This document shows positions 36,001-43,619 of a DNA stretch of 64,000 bases, in pieces (position 1 is the first letter of the stretch; each line of letters begins with the position of its first letter). The notes under the pieces were generated by a model. It ran no database searches, was not told the origin of the DNA, and saw only the letters and a list, made by a program, of their open reading frames with translations. The stretch is taken from positions 1,178,001 to 1,242,000 of the forward strand of contig NZ_JADPZX010000001.1 of the NCBI RefSeq assembly GCF_015712165.1, read 5' to 3'. A program made the translations under genes and the position numbers. The stretch is from Streptomyces spinoverrucosus. Lineage in GTDB: Bacteria > Actinomycetota > Actinomycetes > Streptomycetales > Streptomycetaceae.

Positions 36001-38449
36001 GCCGGAGCGGATCGCCGAGTTCGCCCGGCTGCTGGACGAGGCGTCGCTGGCGTCCATGCTCGACGCGCTGCGCGCCCGTGGCCTGTTCGCGGAGCCCGGG
36101 GCCGCCCACACGGCCGACGAGGTGGTGGAGGCAGCCGCCGTACCGCGCCACCACCGCCTGATCCGGCGCTGGCTGCGCGTGCTGCACGCGGAGGGCGTCC
36201 TGGAGCTGGACGCCGGCCGGTACAGGATGGGCGTCGAGCCGCCCTCGGCCGCCGACGCATGGGACCGGGTCGCCGCCGTATGGAGCGACGAGCTGGGCCC
36301 GCGCGACCTGCTCGACTATCTCCGCGCCAACGCGGACCAGTTGGGCGCACTGATGGACGACCGTGTCGCCGCCGTCGACCTCCTCTTCCCCGCCGCCCGG
36401 ATGGAGACCGCCGACGCGGCCTACCGCGAGAACGTCATGTCCGCCTACCTCAACCGTGTCGTCGCCGAAGCCCTGCGCACGGCGGCCGAGGAACGGGCAG
36501 CGTCCGGCCGACCGCTGCGGGTGCTGGAGGTGGGCGCCGGGACCGGGGCGAGCACCGCCGGGGCGCTGGCCGCGCTGGACGGACGGGAGGTGGAGTGGCT
36601 GTTCACCGATGTGAGCCCGTTCTTCCTGGACAAGTCGCGCGAGCGGTTCGGGCCCGACACAAGGCTGCGGTACGGGCTGTACGACGTGGACCGTGACCCG
36701 GCCGAGCAGGGGCTGGCGGCGAACTCGTTCGACGCGGTGGTGTGCGCGGGCGTGCTGAACAACGCCCGGGACACGGCGGCCGCGCTCACCGCGCTGCGCT
36801 CGCTGCTCGTGCCCGGCGGGCTGCTGCTGGTCACCGAGCCGACGCGGGAACACTACGAGATCCTGATCTCGCAGGCGTTCATGATGACCGGGGCGGAGGA
36901 CGTGCGGCGCGCGGACGGCACGGATGGCACGGACGCCACCTTCGTCACCCGCGAGCAGTGGCTGCGCCTCTTCGCCGAGACGGGCGGTGAGAACACGCTC
37001 TGCCTGCCCAAGCAGGGCCACCCGCTGGAGCCGCTGGGCCAGCACGTCTTCGCCGTACGCTTCAAGACCGACCGAGCCCTGGTCGACCCTGCGGACGCCC
37101 TCGACCATCTCGCGGCACGGCTGCCGGTCTACATGCTGCCCGCCGCCCTGCACGTCCTCGACGCGCTCCCCCTCACGTCCAACGGCAAGGTGGACCGCAA
37201 GGCCCTCGCGGCACGGGCCGCCGTCACGGCCGAGGAGCAGCACACCGTCGCCGTGGCGGAAACCGCCGAGCCCGCCGACGAGCTGGAGGAGCGGCTCGCC
37301 TCGGTGGCTGCCGTGGCACTCGGTGTGACGGCCGTCCCGCGCGATCGCAGCCTGTTCGACCTGGGCGCGGACTCGCTGCTGCTCGCCCAGCTGTCGGCGC
37401 GGCTGATCGAGGAGGTACCGCAGGCGGCGGACCAGCAGTTCGACACCCTGCTGCGGGAGCTCCTCAACCGCCCGACGGTCGCCGACCTGGCCCGCCATCT
37501 GCGCGGGACGGACGACGCCGAGGCGGGCACGGGCGAGGCGAGCGCGCTGCTGCCACTCGGCGACGCGCCGGACGGCGGAGTGCTGCACGTACTGGTGCAC
37601 GAGGGCATCGGCACCATGGCCCCGTACCGCGACCTCACGGACCGGCTCACCGCGTACGGACCGCTCGTCGGCCTGGCCGTCGGCGATGTCGAGGCGTGCA
37701 CGGAGATCCCGGCGGAGGAGTTCGTGGAGCGGCTCGCCGCCGAGCACGTACGGCGGTTGACCGCGACCGGTGCCGACCGGTTCCGGCTCACGGGGTACTG
37801 CCTGGGCGGGCAGCTCGCCACCGAGATCGCCCGGCAGCTCACCGAGGGCGGGGCGCACGTCGAGCGGCTGACGGTGGTCAGCAGCAGCCCGCCCGCCTTC
37901 GTGTGCGAGGACGAGCTGCTGATCGAGCACGCCTTCGCGCGGGTGCTGGGCGCGGACCCGGCGGCGGCCGGTTACCCGGACGACGAGGAGGAGCTGGGGG
38001 CGGCGCTGCGGGCCGTCCTCGACGCCACCCCCGGCCGGGTGCCGTCCGGCGCCTTCGCCGCCCTGTGCGGTGAGCCGCGCCTGGAGGCGGTGGCCCGCCG
38101 CATGCGCGCCCTGGCCGAGGTGCCCCAGCCGGAGCGGCTCGGAGCGATCGCCCGCACCCTGGGCGGGGACGGCGACGCCGCCCACGTACCGGGCCTGTAC
38201 CGGGTGTTCCGGCACGCCTTCGCCGCCGCGTCGCTGCACACCACGCAGCCGTACGCGGGCGACATCACCCTCGTACAGCCGCGGGGCCGGCTGCGGTTCC
38301 TCGCGGGCTTCGGGCAGGAGGCGGACGAGCTGTGGCGTGAGGTGTGCCTCGGTGATCTGACGGTGGTCGATGTCGACGGCGACCACTTCAGCTGCCTGCG
38401 CGCGCCGCACGTCGACCAGGTGGCCGCGGCTGCCGGAGGCACCCCGTGA
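33050..38449 (+). CDS. NRPS: docking-Cy-A(methyltransferase)-PCP-thioesterase
   Basis: A 1799-residue terminal NRPS. Residues 1-55 resemble a TubC-type N-terminal docking helix (ELVSELAAAGVELWEEDG). Cy4 has DLLVTD at 192-197. The A domain has pocket residues DLYNLSLIW, the canonical cysteine code. It is split by an intact SAM methyltransferase (VLEVGAGTGAS near 1159), as in PchF and HMWP1, so the last cysteine ring is N- or C-methylated. PCP has GADSLL (Ser1442). The TE (about 1500-1799) has TGYCLGGQ, so the nucleophile position is Cys1584, with His1779 in DGDHFSC. Its GTG overlaps the stop of the first NRPS. Confidence 0.93.
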   Translation: MSAAELVSELAAAGVELWEEDGRIRFRAPQGALTEELRERLRADRDAVLAHLRDPFAEPLVPDPDGRHLPFPLTEVQSSYLLGRTDAFPYGGIGCHAYLEYELPGDVAPERATDAWRALVERHDALRTVYHPDGQQVLKDLPPYDIPVAGAEQAERIRGELAQRTYDPGAWPLFDVRLTHSPERLLVHLSVDLLVTDFSGVQQLLGELEQLCLAPDRALEPVPVSFRDHVLAERRLRDSARWARDRAYWLDRLDDLPPAPELPVLGEESGGSVRFRRLADRLTAEESAALRRRAAGRDLTVSTVLLAAYAEVIGRWSAKPRFTLNLPVFAKRPVHPDIGRVVGDFTSVTLLAVEPDAEKGFADRARVLGGRLFEDLDHGLYSGVEVLREAARRSDRQTLMPVVFTSTLQGTEVPAMGPGRVVYGVTQTPQVWIDCQVMESGGEILLGWDVREGALPEGLADDAFDAFASLVRELAASDAPWDSTDPVRLPEAQATRHADVNATGRPLPEGLLHERVFAAAVAHADRPAVIAPDRILTYAELAGYAWAVAARLRKAGVAPGDRVAIVMDKGWEQVPAVLGALDAGCVYVPVDTVHPPARRAKVLASSGAVAVLTQARLSDSYAIPTIAVDALAPSEAVESRPVDPDQAAYIIYTSGSTGEPKGVVVSHRAALNTVADIDERFGVGPGDRVLGLAQLGFDLSVYDLFGPLAHGGAVVLPDAERRGDPSHWADLAARHRVTLWNSVPAQLQMLYDYLASGAGAADVAALSGLRLGLLSGDWIPVRLPDRVRELLPGLRLISLGGATEAAIWSIHHPIEQPVDPDRPSILYGRPLANQTFHVLDEALRPRPDWVPGELCIGGSGLALGYHGDPETTARRFVTHPVTGERLYRTGDLGRWLPGGDIEFLGREDGQVKIRGHRIELAEIEAALTGHPAVGGAAVLAVGDHPLQRRLVAFAEPARVARADEAGGALPRRAREAADAFEVAEPERIAEFARLLDEASLASMLDALRARGLFAEPGAAHTADEVVEAAAVPRHHRLIRRWLRVLHAEGVLELDAGRYRMGVEPPSAADAWDRVAAVWSDELGPRDLLDYLRANADQLGALMDDRVAAVDLLFPAARMETADAAYRENVMSAYLNRVVAEALRTAAEERAASGRPLRVLEVGAGTGASTAGALAALDGREVEWLFTDVSPFFLDKSRERFGPDTRLRYGLYDVDRDPAEQGLAANSFDAVVCAGVLNNARDTAAALTALRSLLVPGGLLLVTEPTREHYEILISQAFMMTGAEDVRRADGTDGTDATFVTREQWLRLFAETGGENTLCLPKQGHPLEPLGQHVFAVRFKTDRALVDPADALDHLAARLPVYMLPAALHVLDALPLTSNGKVDRKALAARAAVTAEEQHTVAVAETAEPADELEERLASVAAVALGVTAVPRDRSLFDLGADSLLLAQLSARLIEEVPQAADQQFDTLLRELLNRPTVADLARHLRGTDDAEAGTGEASALLPLGDAPDGGVLHVLVHEGIGTMAPYRDLTDRLTAYGPLVGLAVGDVEACTEIPAEEFVERLAAEHVRRLTATGADRFRLTGYCLGGQLATEIARQLTEGGAHVERLTVVSSSPPAFVCEDELLIEHAFARVLGADPAAAGYPDDEEELGAALRAVLDATPGRVPSGAFAALCGEPRLEAVARRMRALAEVPQPERLGAIARTLGGDGDAAHVPGLYRVFRHAFAAASLHTTQPYAGDITLVQPRGRLRFLAGFGQEADELWREVCLGDLTVVDVDGDHFSCLRAPHVDQVAAAAGGTP

Positions 38450-39558
38450 ACCGAGGCCGTACCGCGCCGGTCGCGGTGGGCGTGGTCGGGGCGGCCGGGG
38501 CGGTGGGCCGGGCCGTGCTGGACGAGTTGCTGCGTCTCGGGGTGGGGCCGGTGCGGGCGGCGGTGCGCCGTCGGCCGGGACTGCCCCTGCCCGCGGCGGC
38601 CGGGCTGTGGCCGGACCCGGTGGACGTGACCGACGAGCAGGCCCTCGCCGCGTTCTGCGCCGAGTGCCGTGTCGTCGTCAACGCCACCGGGCCGGTCCGG
38701 GCCATGGGCCACCGGGTGGCGGCTGCGGCCCTCGCGGCGGGCGCGGACCTGGTCGACGTCAACGACACGGCCGAACTGCCCGAACCGCCGCCGTACGAGC
38801 GGCTGTTGCGGTGGCGGACGGCGGTAATCGGGGCGGGGCTGATGCCGGGGCTGGCGGGGATGCTGCCCGGGTTGCTGGCCGAAAGCAGGGAGGTCAAGGG
38901 CGAGGTCCTCACCGTGCGCGTCGGCGGGCTCCCCCACTTCCCGCCCGCCGCCGCCCGGGACTTCATGGACCGGCTCGCCCGCCCCGACGGCGAAGTGACG
39001 GCCGTCTGGCGCGACGGGCGACGGGTGCCGGGGGCACTCGCGGTGGAGCGTGACGCGCGGCTGCCGTACTTCCCCGGGGCCGTGACGGCGATCCCGTACC
39101 TGACCGAGGAGGCCGTGGCCGTCGCCCATCGACACGGGCTCGGCGAGGTGCGCTGGTACACGGTGTTCGGCGGCGAGCACACCCGCGCGGTTCTCGACCG
39201 CTATCGCGCCGGGCTGTCGCCGGACGACCGGTCTGTGGACGTGGCCGCGGACGAGCTGTCGCGTGCCACGCTCACCGACCTCGCGGGCCGAACGCCGTAC
39301 CAGGCCGTGACCTGCGAGCTGGAAGGGCGCGCGCTCGTCCTCACCGGAACCGACTCCACGGCCCTCACCGGAACCACCGCCGCCCACGCGGCCCTGGCGG
39401 TGCTGAACGGTGAACTCCCGCCCGGACAGCAGCACTTCGCGGAACTCCCCGACCCTGGGCGCCTGGCCCGTCGTATCGCCGAAACCCCGGCCGTGACCGC
39501 GCTTCGGCTGCTGGACGGGCCGCTCGCCGAACTCCCCCTGGAAGAAGGAATCCTGTGA
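38446..39558 (+). CDS. Saccharopine-dehydrogenase-like NAD(P)-binding protein of the metallophore operon
   Basis: A 370-residue Rossmann protein: VGVVGAAGAVGRAVLDELL (residues 12-30) is the dinucleotide loop, followed by VVVNATGPVRAMGHRVAAAA and GLMPGLAGMLPGLLA, which fit the saccharopine dehydrogenase/trans-acting enoyl-reductase-like group (Sacchrp_dh_NADP). It starts with GTGA overlap at the NRPS stop and ends with GTGA overlap into the reductase, so it is part of the same translationally coupled unit. It may reduce or tailor an NRPS-bound ring, but no substrate can be derived. Similar proteins occur in coelibactin-type clusters, to my memory. Confidence 0.8.
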   Translation: MNRGRTAPVAVGVVGAAGAVGRAVLDELLRLGVGPVRAAVRRRPGLPLPAAAGLWPDPVDVTDEQALAAFCAECRVVVNATGPVRAMGHRVAAAALAAGADLVDVNDTAELPEPPPYERLLRWRTAVIGAGLMPGLAGMLPGLLAESREVKGEVLTVRVGGLPHFPPAAARDFMDRLARPDGEVTAVWRDGRRVPGALAVERDARLPYFPGAVTAIPYLTEEAVAVAHRHGLGEVRWYTVFGGEHTRAVLDRYRAGLSPDDRSVDVAADELSRATLTDLAGRTPYQAVTCELEGRALVLTGTDSTALTGTTAAHAALAVLNGELPPGQQHFAELPDPGRLARRIAETPAVTALRLLDGPLAELPLEEGIL

Positions 39559-40649
39559 CTCCCGTGACCCGAGTCGTCGTCTGCGGCACCGGTTTCGGCC
39601 GCGTGTACCTCAGTGCCTTCCGGGAACCGGGGCCGGACTTCCCGTTCCGGCTGACCGGTGTCCTCGGCCGGGGCAGCGCCCGCTCCAAGGCATGCGCGGA
39701 ACGCTACGGGGTGCCTCTCCTCACCGACCCGGACGAGGTGCCCCGGCACGCCGACCTGGCCTGCGTGGTGGTGCCCAACGGGGTCGGCGGCGGGGAGGGG
39801 GCCGCGCTCGCGCGGCGGCTGATGGCGCACGGGGTACATGTGCTGCACGAGCATCCGATCCACCAGGTGGAACTGGCCGCCTGCCTGCGCACCGCCCGCC
39901 GCCACGGTGTCCAGTACCGGCTCAACACCTTCTATCCGCACCTGGCTCCCGTGCGCCGCTTCCTCGCGGCGGCCCGTCATCTGGCCGAGCGGCAGGACGT
40001 GCTGTACGCGGAGGGGTGGTGTGCCGTCCATGTGTCGTACGACCTGATCGACATCCTCGGTCAGGCGCTCGGCGGGCTGCGGCCCTGGCAGCTCGGGGAT
40101 CCCGTGTCCGGCGGCGGGCCGTTCACCACCCTGGAGGGCCGGCTCGCCGGCGTCCCCCTCACCCTGCGCGTCCTGAACCAGCTCGACCCGGAGGACCCCG
40201 ACAACCACACGCACCTGCTGCACCGGGCCACCCTCGGCTTCAGCGGCGGCACGCTGATCCTGGCCGGGACGCACGGCCCGGTCCTGTGGAGCCCGGCGCT
40301 GCCCGCCCCGCGCGGGGACGACGGCGAGCTGGACTTCGACGCCGAGGCCCACCGCCTGGTGCACCTGCCGAGCGTTCAGCCGGTCGGCCCCGCCGAGGCG
40401 CCCACGCACCGGGAGGTGTACGCCGACGTGTGGCCGGCAGGCGTACGGCGGGCCCTGCGGGCGACGGCGGACGCGGCCGGGGCGGGCGAGGACCCGATGC
40501 GGGCGGGCCAGTACCACCTCACCCTCAGCCAGATCTGGCAGGACCTCACCGCCCGACTCGGCTACCCGGACCTGGTACGCCGCCCCGCGCCGGAGCCGGT
40601 CACCGCGCCGGACCTGGCCGCGGCGGTGCGTGAACGGGAGGGGCTGTGA
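39555..40649 (+). CDS. Thiazolinyl imide reductase (PchG/YbtU/Irp3 family)
   Basis: A 364-residue Gfo/Idh/MocA-type oxidoreductase. The N-terminal VVVCGTGFGRVYLSAF holds the NADPH-binding GxGFG. VLHEHPIHQVELAACLRTAR carries the His region implicated in catalysis (His98/His100), and LNTFYPHLAPVRRFL and the block LDPEDPDNHTHLLHR are typical of this family. PchG-type enzymes reduce one thiazoline of the assembly-line-bound chain to thiazolidine. The presence of this gene supports a pyochelin/yersiniabactin-like scaffold with at least one thiazolidine. It is coupled by GTGA on both sides. Confidence 0.9.
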   Translation: MTPVTRVVVCGTGFGRVYLSAFREPGPDFPFRLTGVLGRGSARSKACAERYGVPLLTDPDEVPRHADLACVVVPNGVGGGEGAALARRLMAHGVHVLHEHPIHQVELAACLRTARRHGVQYRLNTFYPHLAPVRRFLAAARHLAERQDVLYAEGWCAVHVSYDLIDILGQALGGLRPWQLGDPVSGGGPFTTLEGRLAGVPLTLRVLNQLDPEDPDNHTHLLHRATLGFSGGTLILAGTHGPVLWSPALPAPRGDDGELDFDAEAHRLVHLPSVQPVGPAEAPTHREVYADVWPAGVRRALRATADAAGAGEDPMRAGQYHLTLSQIWQDLTARLGYPDLVRRPAPEPVTAPDLAAAVREREGL

Positions 40650-41746
40650 CCACTTCGGCGCCTGCTTTCAACCCGCTGGACCTGAGCCACAGCGAGGACC
40701 CCTATCCCCGGCTGGCCGCGCTGCGCCGCGAACGGCCGGTCTCCACGCCGCTGCCCGGCTGGCATGTGGTGGTCCGCGACGCGGACGTGCGGGCGGTGCT
40801 GGCGGACCCGGCTCTGTGGTCGAGCCGCCGCAACAACTCCTCCGTACCCGACACACCCGAAGCGGACCGGGAGTTGGCTCTGTCCCAGCTCGACCCGCCC
40901 GCGCACACGCGGCTGCGTCGGCTCCTCTCCCCCGCCTTCGCACGGACCGTCGTCGCGGAGCTGGAACCCGTCGTGCGGGAACGTGCCGAGGCGCTGGCGG
41001 GCCGGTTCGAGCAGGACACGGATCTGGTCGGCGCGTTCGCCGCGCCGCTGCCACGTGCCGTCCTGGCTGCCTTCTGCGGAGTGGACGACGCCGACGCGGC
41101 GGACTACGACCGCTGGGCCGCCACCTTCACCGACCTCCTGGGGCACCGGGCGCACGCCGAATGGCCCGCCTTCGAGCGCTGGGCGCTGCGGGAAACCGAA
41201 GGACGCGTCCGTGTCCTGCAGCAGCTGGACCGCACCGAGGCGGTCACCTTCCTGCACTTCCTGATCGTGGCCGGGGTGCCCAACCTCCGCCATGCGCTGG
41301 GGAATCTGGTGCTGCGGCTGCTGAGCGAGGATCACTGGCGGGCCGAGGGGCTGCCGGAGGCGATCGAGGAGTCGTTGCGCCTCGACCCGCCCGCGCTGTG
41401 GCAGATGCGCACCGCGACCCGTGACACCACCGTGGGCGACAGCCCCGTACGGGCCGGGGAACGGGTGGTCGCGGTCGTCGCCTCCGCCAACCGCGACCCA
41501 GCGCGCTGGGGTGCCAACGCCGACGCGTTCCGGCCTGACCGGCCGGGAGTGCGCGCCCACCTGGCCTTCGGCAAGGGCCCGCACGCCTGCCTCGGCGCCT
41601 CCCTCACCCGGCTCCAACTGCGGGTGGCGGCCGAGGTGTTGATCGGGCGCTATCCAAAGCTGCGGCTCGCACCCGGCTTCCGTTTCCGCCGCGCCGGCGA
41701 CTTCATGAGCCGCGGCCCCGCCGCGCTTCCCGTCCACCTGGAGTGA
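40646..41746 (+). CDS. Cytochrome P450, atypical I-helix
   Basis: A 366-residue, rather short, soluble P450. The haem-thiolate motif LAFGKGPHACLGASL (Cys315), the ExxR pair (Glu242-Arg245 in EESLRL) and the C-helix DPPAHTRLRRLLSPAF are intact. The I-helix, usually AGxE/DT, reads FLIVAGVPNLRHAL (residues 206-217): Pro212 and Asn213 replace the acid-alcohol pair that delivers protons to oxygen. Either an unusual mechanism or a substrate-assisted one is implied. Its GTG overlaps the stop of the reductase. It presumably oxidises the metallophore or an NRPS-bound intermediate; a paired ferredoxin is not adjacent. Confidence 0.9.
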   Translation: MTTSAPAFNPLDLSHSEDPYPRLAALRRERPVSTPLPGWHVVVRDADVRAVLADPALWSSRRNNSSVPDTPEADRELALSQLDPPAHTRLRRLLSPAFARTVVAELEPVVRERAEALAGRFEQDTDLVGAFAAPLPRAVLAAFCGVDDADAADYDRWAATFTDLLGHRAHAEWPAFERWALRETEGRVRVLQQLDRTEAVTFLHFLIVAGVPNLRHALGNLVLRLLSEDHWRAEGLPEAIEESLRLDPPALWQMRTATRDTTVGDSPVRAGERVVAVVASANRDPARWGANADAFRPDRPGVRAHLAFGKGPHACLGASLTRLQLRVAAEVLIGRYPKLRLAPGFRFRRAGDFMSRGPAALPVHLE

Positions 41747-42525
41747 CCTCTGTGACCAGTACCGCTTCCCCTTGGCTCCGCCGACCGCTGCCCCGCCCCA
41801 CGGCACGCGTGTCGCTCGTGTGCTGTCCGCACGCGGGTGGCAGCGCCGCCTTCTACACCGCGTGGGCCCGGCTGCTGCCACCGCATGTGGAGCTCGTCGC
41901 CGTGCAGTACCCGGGCCGCCAGGACCGGCTCACGGAGCCCGCCGCCGAGTCCATGGACGAGCTCGCCGGTGCGGTCGCCGAGGCGCTGCGCGCCGACCGA
42001 TCGGATCGCGAACACGTCCTGTTCGGGCACAGCATGGGCGCCTCGGTCGCCTGGGAGACCGCCCTGCGGCTGGAGGCATCGGGCGCGGGCCCGCGGCACG
42101 TGGTCGTCTCCGGGCGTCCCGGGCCGCACCGCCAGCGCCCCGGCACGGTGCACCTGCGGGACGACGACGGCCTCGCCGCCGAACTGCGCCGCCTCGACGG
42201 CACCCACGCCGCCCTGCTCGACGACCCCGAGGTGCGGGCGGTGCTGCTGCCCGCGGTACGGGCCGACTACCGCCTCATCGAGACCTACCGCCCGGACACC
42301 ACCGCCCGGCTGCGCTGCCCTTTGACCGCCCTCACCGGAGATCGCGACGAGGAGGCCACGGAGGCGGACGTGGCGACGTGGCGGAGCGCCACGTCGGGGG
42401 CGTTCAGCGGCCTGGTCCTGCCGGGCGGCCACTTCTACCTGGTCACCCAGGTGAAGCAGGTCGTCGCGACTGTGCTCGACGTATGCGGTGCGCCGCCGCC
42501 CGCCGCCCACGCCGTACTTCCCTGA
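41743..42525 (+). CDS. Type II (editing) thioesterase, YbtT/GrsT-like
   Basis: A 260-residue stand-alone thioesterase. LVCCPHAGGSAAFYTAWA, VAVQYPGRQDRL, the nucleophile elbow LFGHSMGASVAWE (Ser97), the Asp in TGDRDEEAT and the His in LPGGHFYLV are the family signature. It clears mis-primed carrier proteins and stalled chains. The GTG at 41743 overlaps the P450 stop; a second GTG nine nt later is also possible. Confidence 0.92.
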   Translation: MTSVTSTASPWLRRPLPRPTARVSLVCCPHAGGSAAFYTAWARLLPPHVELVAVQYPGRQDRLTEPAAESMDELAGAVAEALRADRSDREHVLFGHSMGASVAWETALRLEASGAGPRHVVVSGRPGPHRQRPGTVHLRDDDGLAAELRRLDGTHAALLDDPEVRAVLLPAVRADYRLIETYRPDTTARLRCPLTALTGDRDEEATEADVATWRSATSGAFSGLVLPGGHFYLVTQVKQVVATVLDVCGAPPPAAHAVLP

Positions 42526-42542
42526 CCGCTGAGTGGAGTGAC

Positions 42543-43568
42543 ATGACCACCCTTCCCCAAGCCGCCCCCGCGCGCGTCGACCTCGCTGCGCTCGCCGACC
42601 TCGTCACCCCGTGGGCGATCAGGGTCGCGGCGACCCTGCGCCTGGCCGATCACATCACCGCCGGCCACACGGCGCTGCCCGACCTCGCCCGCGCCGCGGG
42701 TGCCGACCCGGACGCGCTGCGCCGCATGCTGCGCGTGCTTACCGGTCGGGGCGTCTTCGCCGAGCCGGAGGAGGACACGTACACACTCACGCCCGCAGCC
42801 GAACTCCTCAAGGACAGCGGGGCGTTCGGGCTGCGCGCCTGGTACGACCTGGACGGCATGGGCGGGCGCATGGACCAGGCGTTCGGGCGTCTGCTGGACA
42901 CCGTGCGCACCGGTGAGCCCGCCTATCCCCTCGTGCACGGCCGGTCCCTGTGGCAGGACACCCTGGACGACCCCGCACTCGCCCGCTCCTACGCCGACCT
43001 GATGGCCGCGCACACCAGGTTCGCGGCCCCGGAGGTCGTCGCCTCGTACGCCTGGCCCGAGCGCGGGCACGTGGTGGACGTCGGCGGCGGTTCCGGATCC
43101 CTGCTCGCCCGGCTGCTCACGGCGCGCCCCGCGCTGCGCGGCACGCTGCTCGACCTGCCCGAGGCTGCGGAGGAAGCCCACAAAGCCCTGTCCGCCGCCG
43201 GACTCGGGACGCGTGCCTCGGTGCATCCCGGCAGCTTCTTCGACCCGCTGCCCGCCGGAGCGGACCTGTATCTGCTCACCTGGGTGCTGCACGACTGGAG
43301 CGACGAAGAAGCCGAGCGAATCCTGCGCCGGTGCGCCGAAGCGGCCGGCGAGGACGGCCGGGTCCTCGTCGTGGAGAACCTGGCCACCGACGGCCGCCGC
43401 GCCGACGTGGCCGCGGCTATGGATCTACGGCTGCTGGTGCTGTTCGGCGGCCGAGAACGCACGCCGCGGCAGCTGGACGACCTGGTCACCCGGGCCGGAC
43501 TGCGCGTCACCGGCCGCCACGTCACCGGAACCGGCATTCACCTGGTGACCTGCGCGCACGCCGGGTGA
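42543..43568 (+). CDS. SAM-dependent O-methyltransferase with winged-helix dimerisation domain
   Basis: A 341-residue protein. Residues 10-90 form the winged-helix dimerisation domain (LVTPWAIRVAATLRLADHI, ALRRMLRVLTGRGVFAE). Residues 150-341 form the class I SAM domain: HVVDVGGGSGSLLARLL, LLDLPEAAEEAH, and WVLHDWSDEEAERIL with the catalytic-type His. This is the small-molecule O-methyltransferase family (Methyltransf_2). GGAG lies 5 nt before the ATG at 42543; the longer frame from 41772 is antisense/shadow. It ends the rightward operon. Methylation of a phenol or carboxyl of the product is possible; methylating the salicyl hydroxyl would remove a metal ligand, so a different site is more likely. 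Confidence 0.88.
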   Translation: MTTLPQAAPARVDLAALADLVTPWAIRVAATLRLADHITAGHTALPDLARAAGADPDALRRMLRVLTGRGVFAEPEEDTYTLTPAAELLKDSGAFGLRAWYDLDGMGGRMDQAFGRLLDTVRTGEPAYPLVHGRSLWQDTLDDPALARSYADLMAAHTRFAAPEVVASYAWPERGHVVDVGGGSGSLLARLLTARPALRGTLLDLPEAAEEAHKALSAAGLGTRASVHPGSFFDPLPAGADLYLLTWVLHDWSDEEAERILRRCAEAAGEDGRVLVVENLATDGRRADVAAAMDLRLLVLFGGRERTPRQLDDLVTRAGLRVTGRHVTGTGIHLVTCAHAG

Positions 43569-43579
43569 CGCACAGCGGT

Positions 43580-43610
43580 AGGGCGGCACGGTACATCACC
43601 GTGCCGCCCT
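43580..43610. terminator. Bidirectional hairpin terminator between the biosynthetic and transport operons
   Basis: AGGGCGGCACGGT (43580-43592) pairs perfectly with ACCGTGCCGCCCT (43598-43610), loop ACATC, and the stem can extend by CGGT/ACCG around a single bulge. It separates the convergent O-methyltransferase and ABC genes. Confidence 0.8.
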
Positions 43611-43619
43611 GCTACCGCG

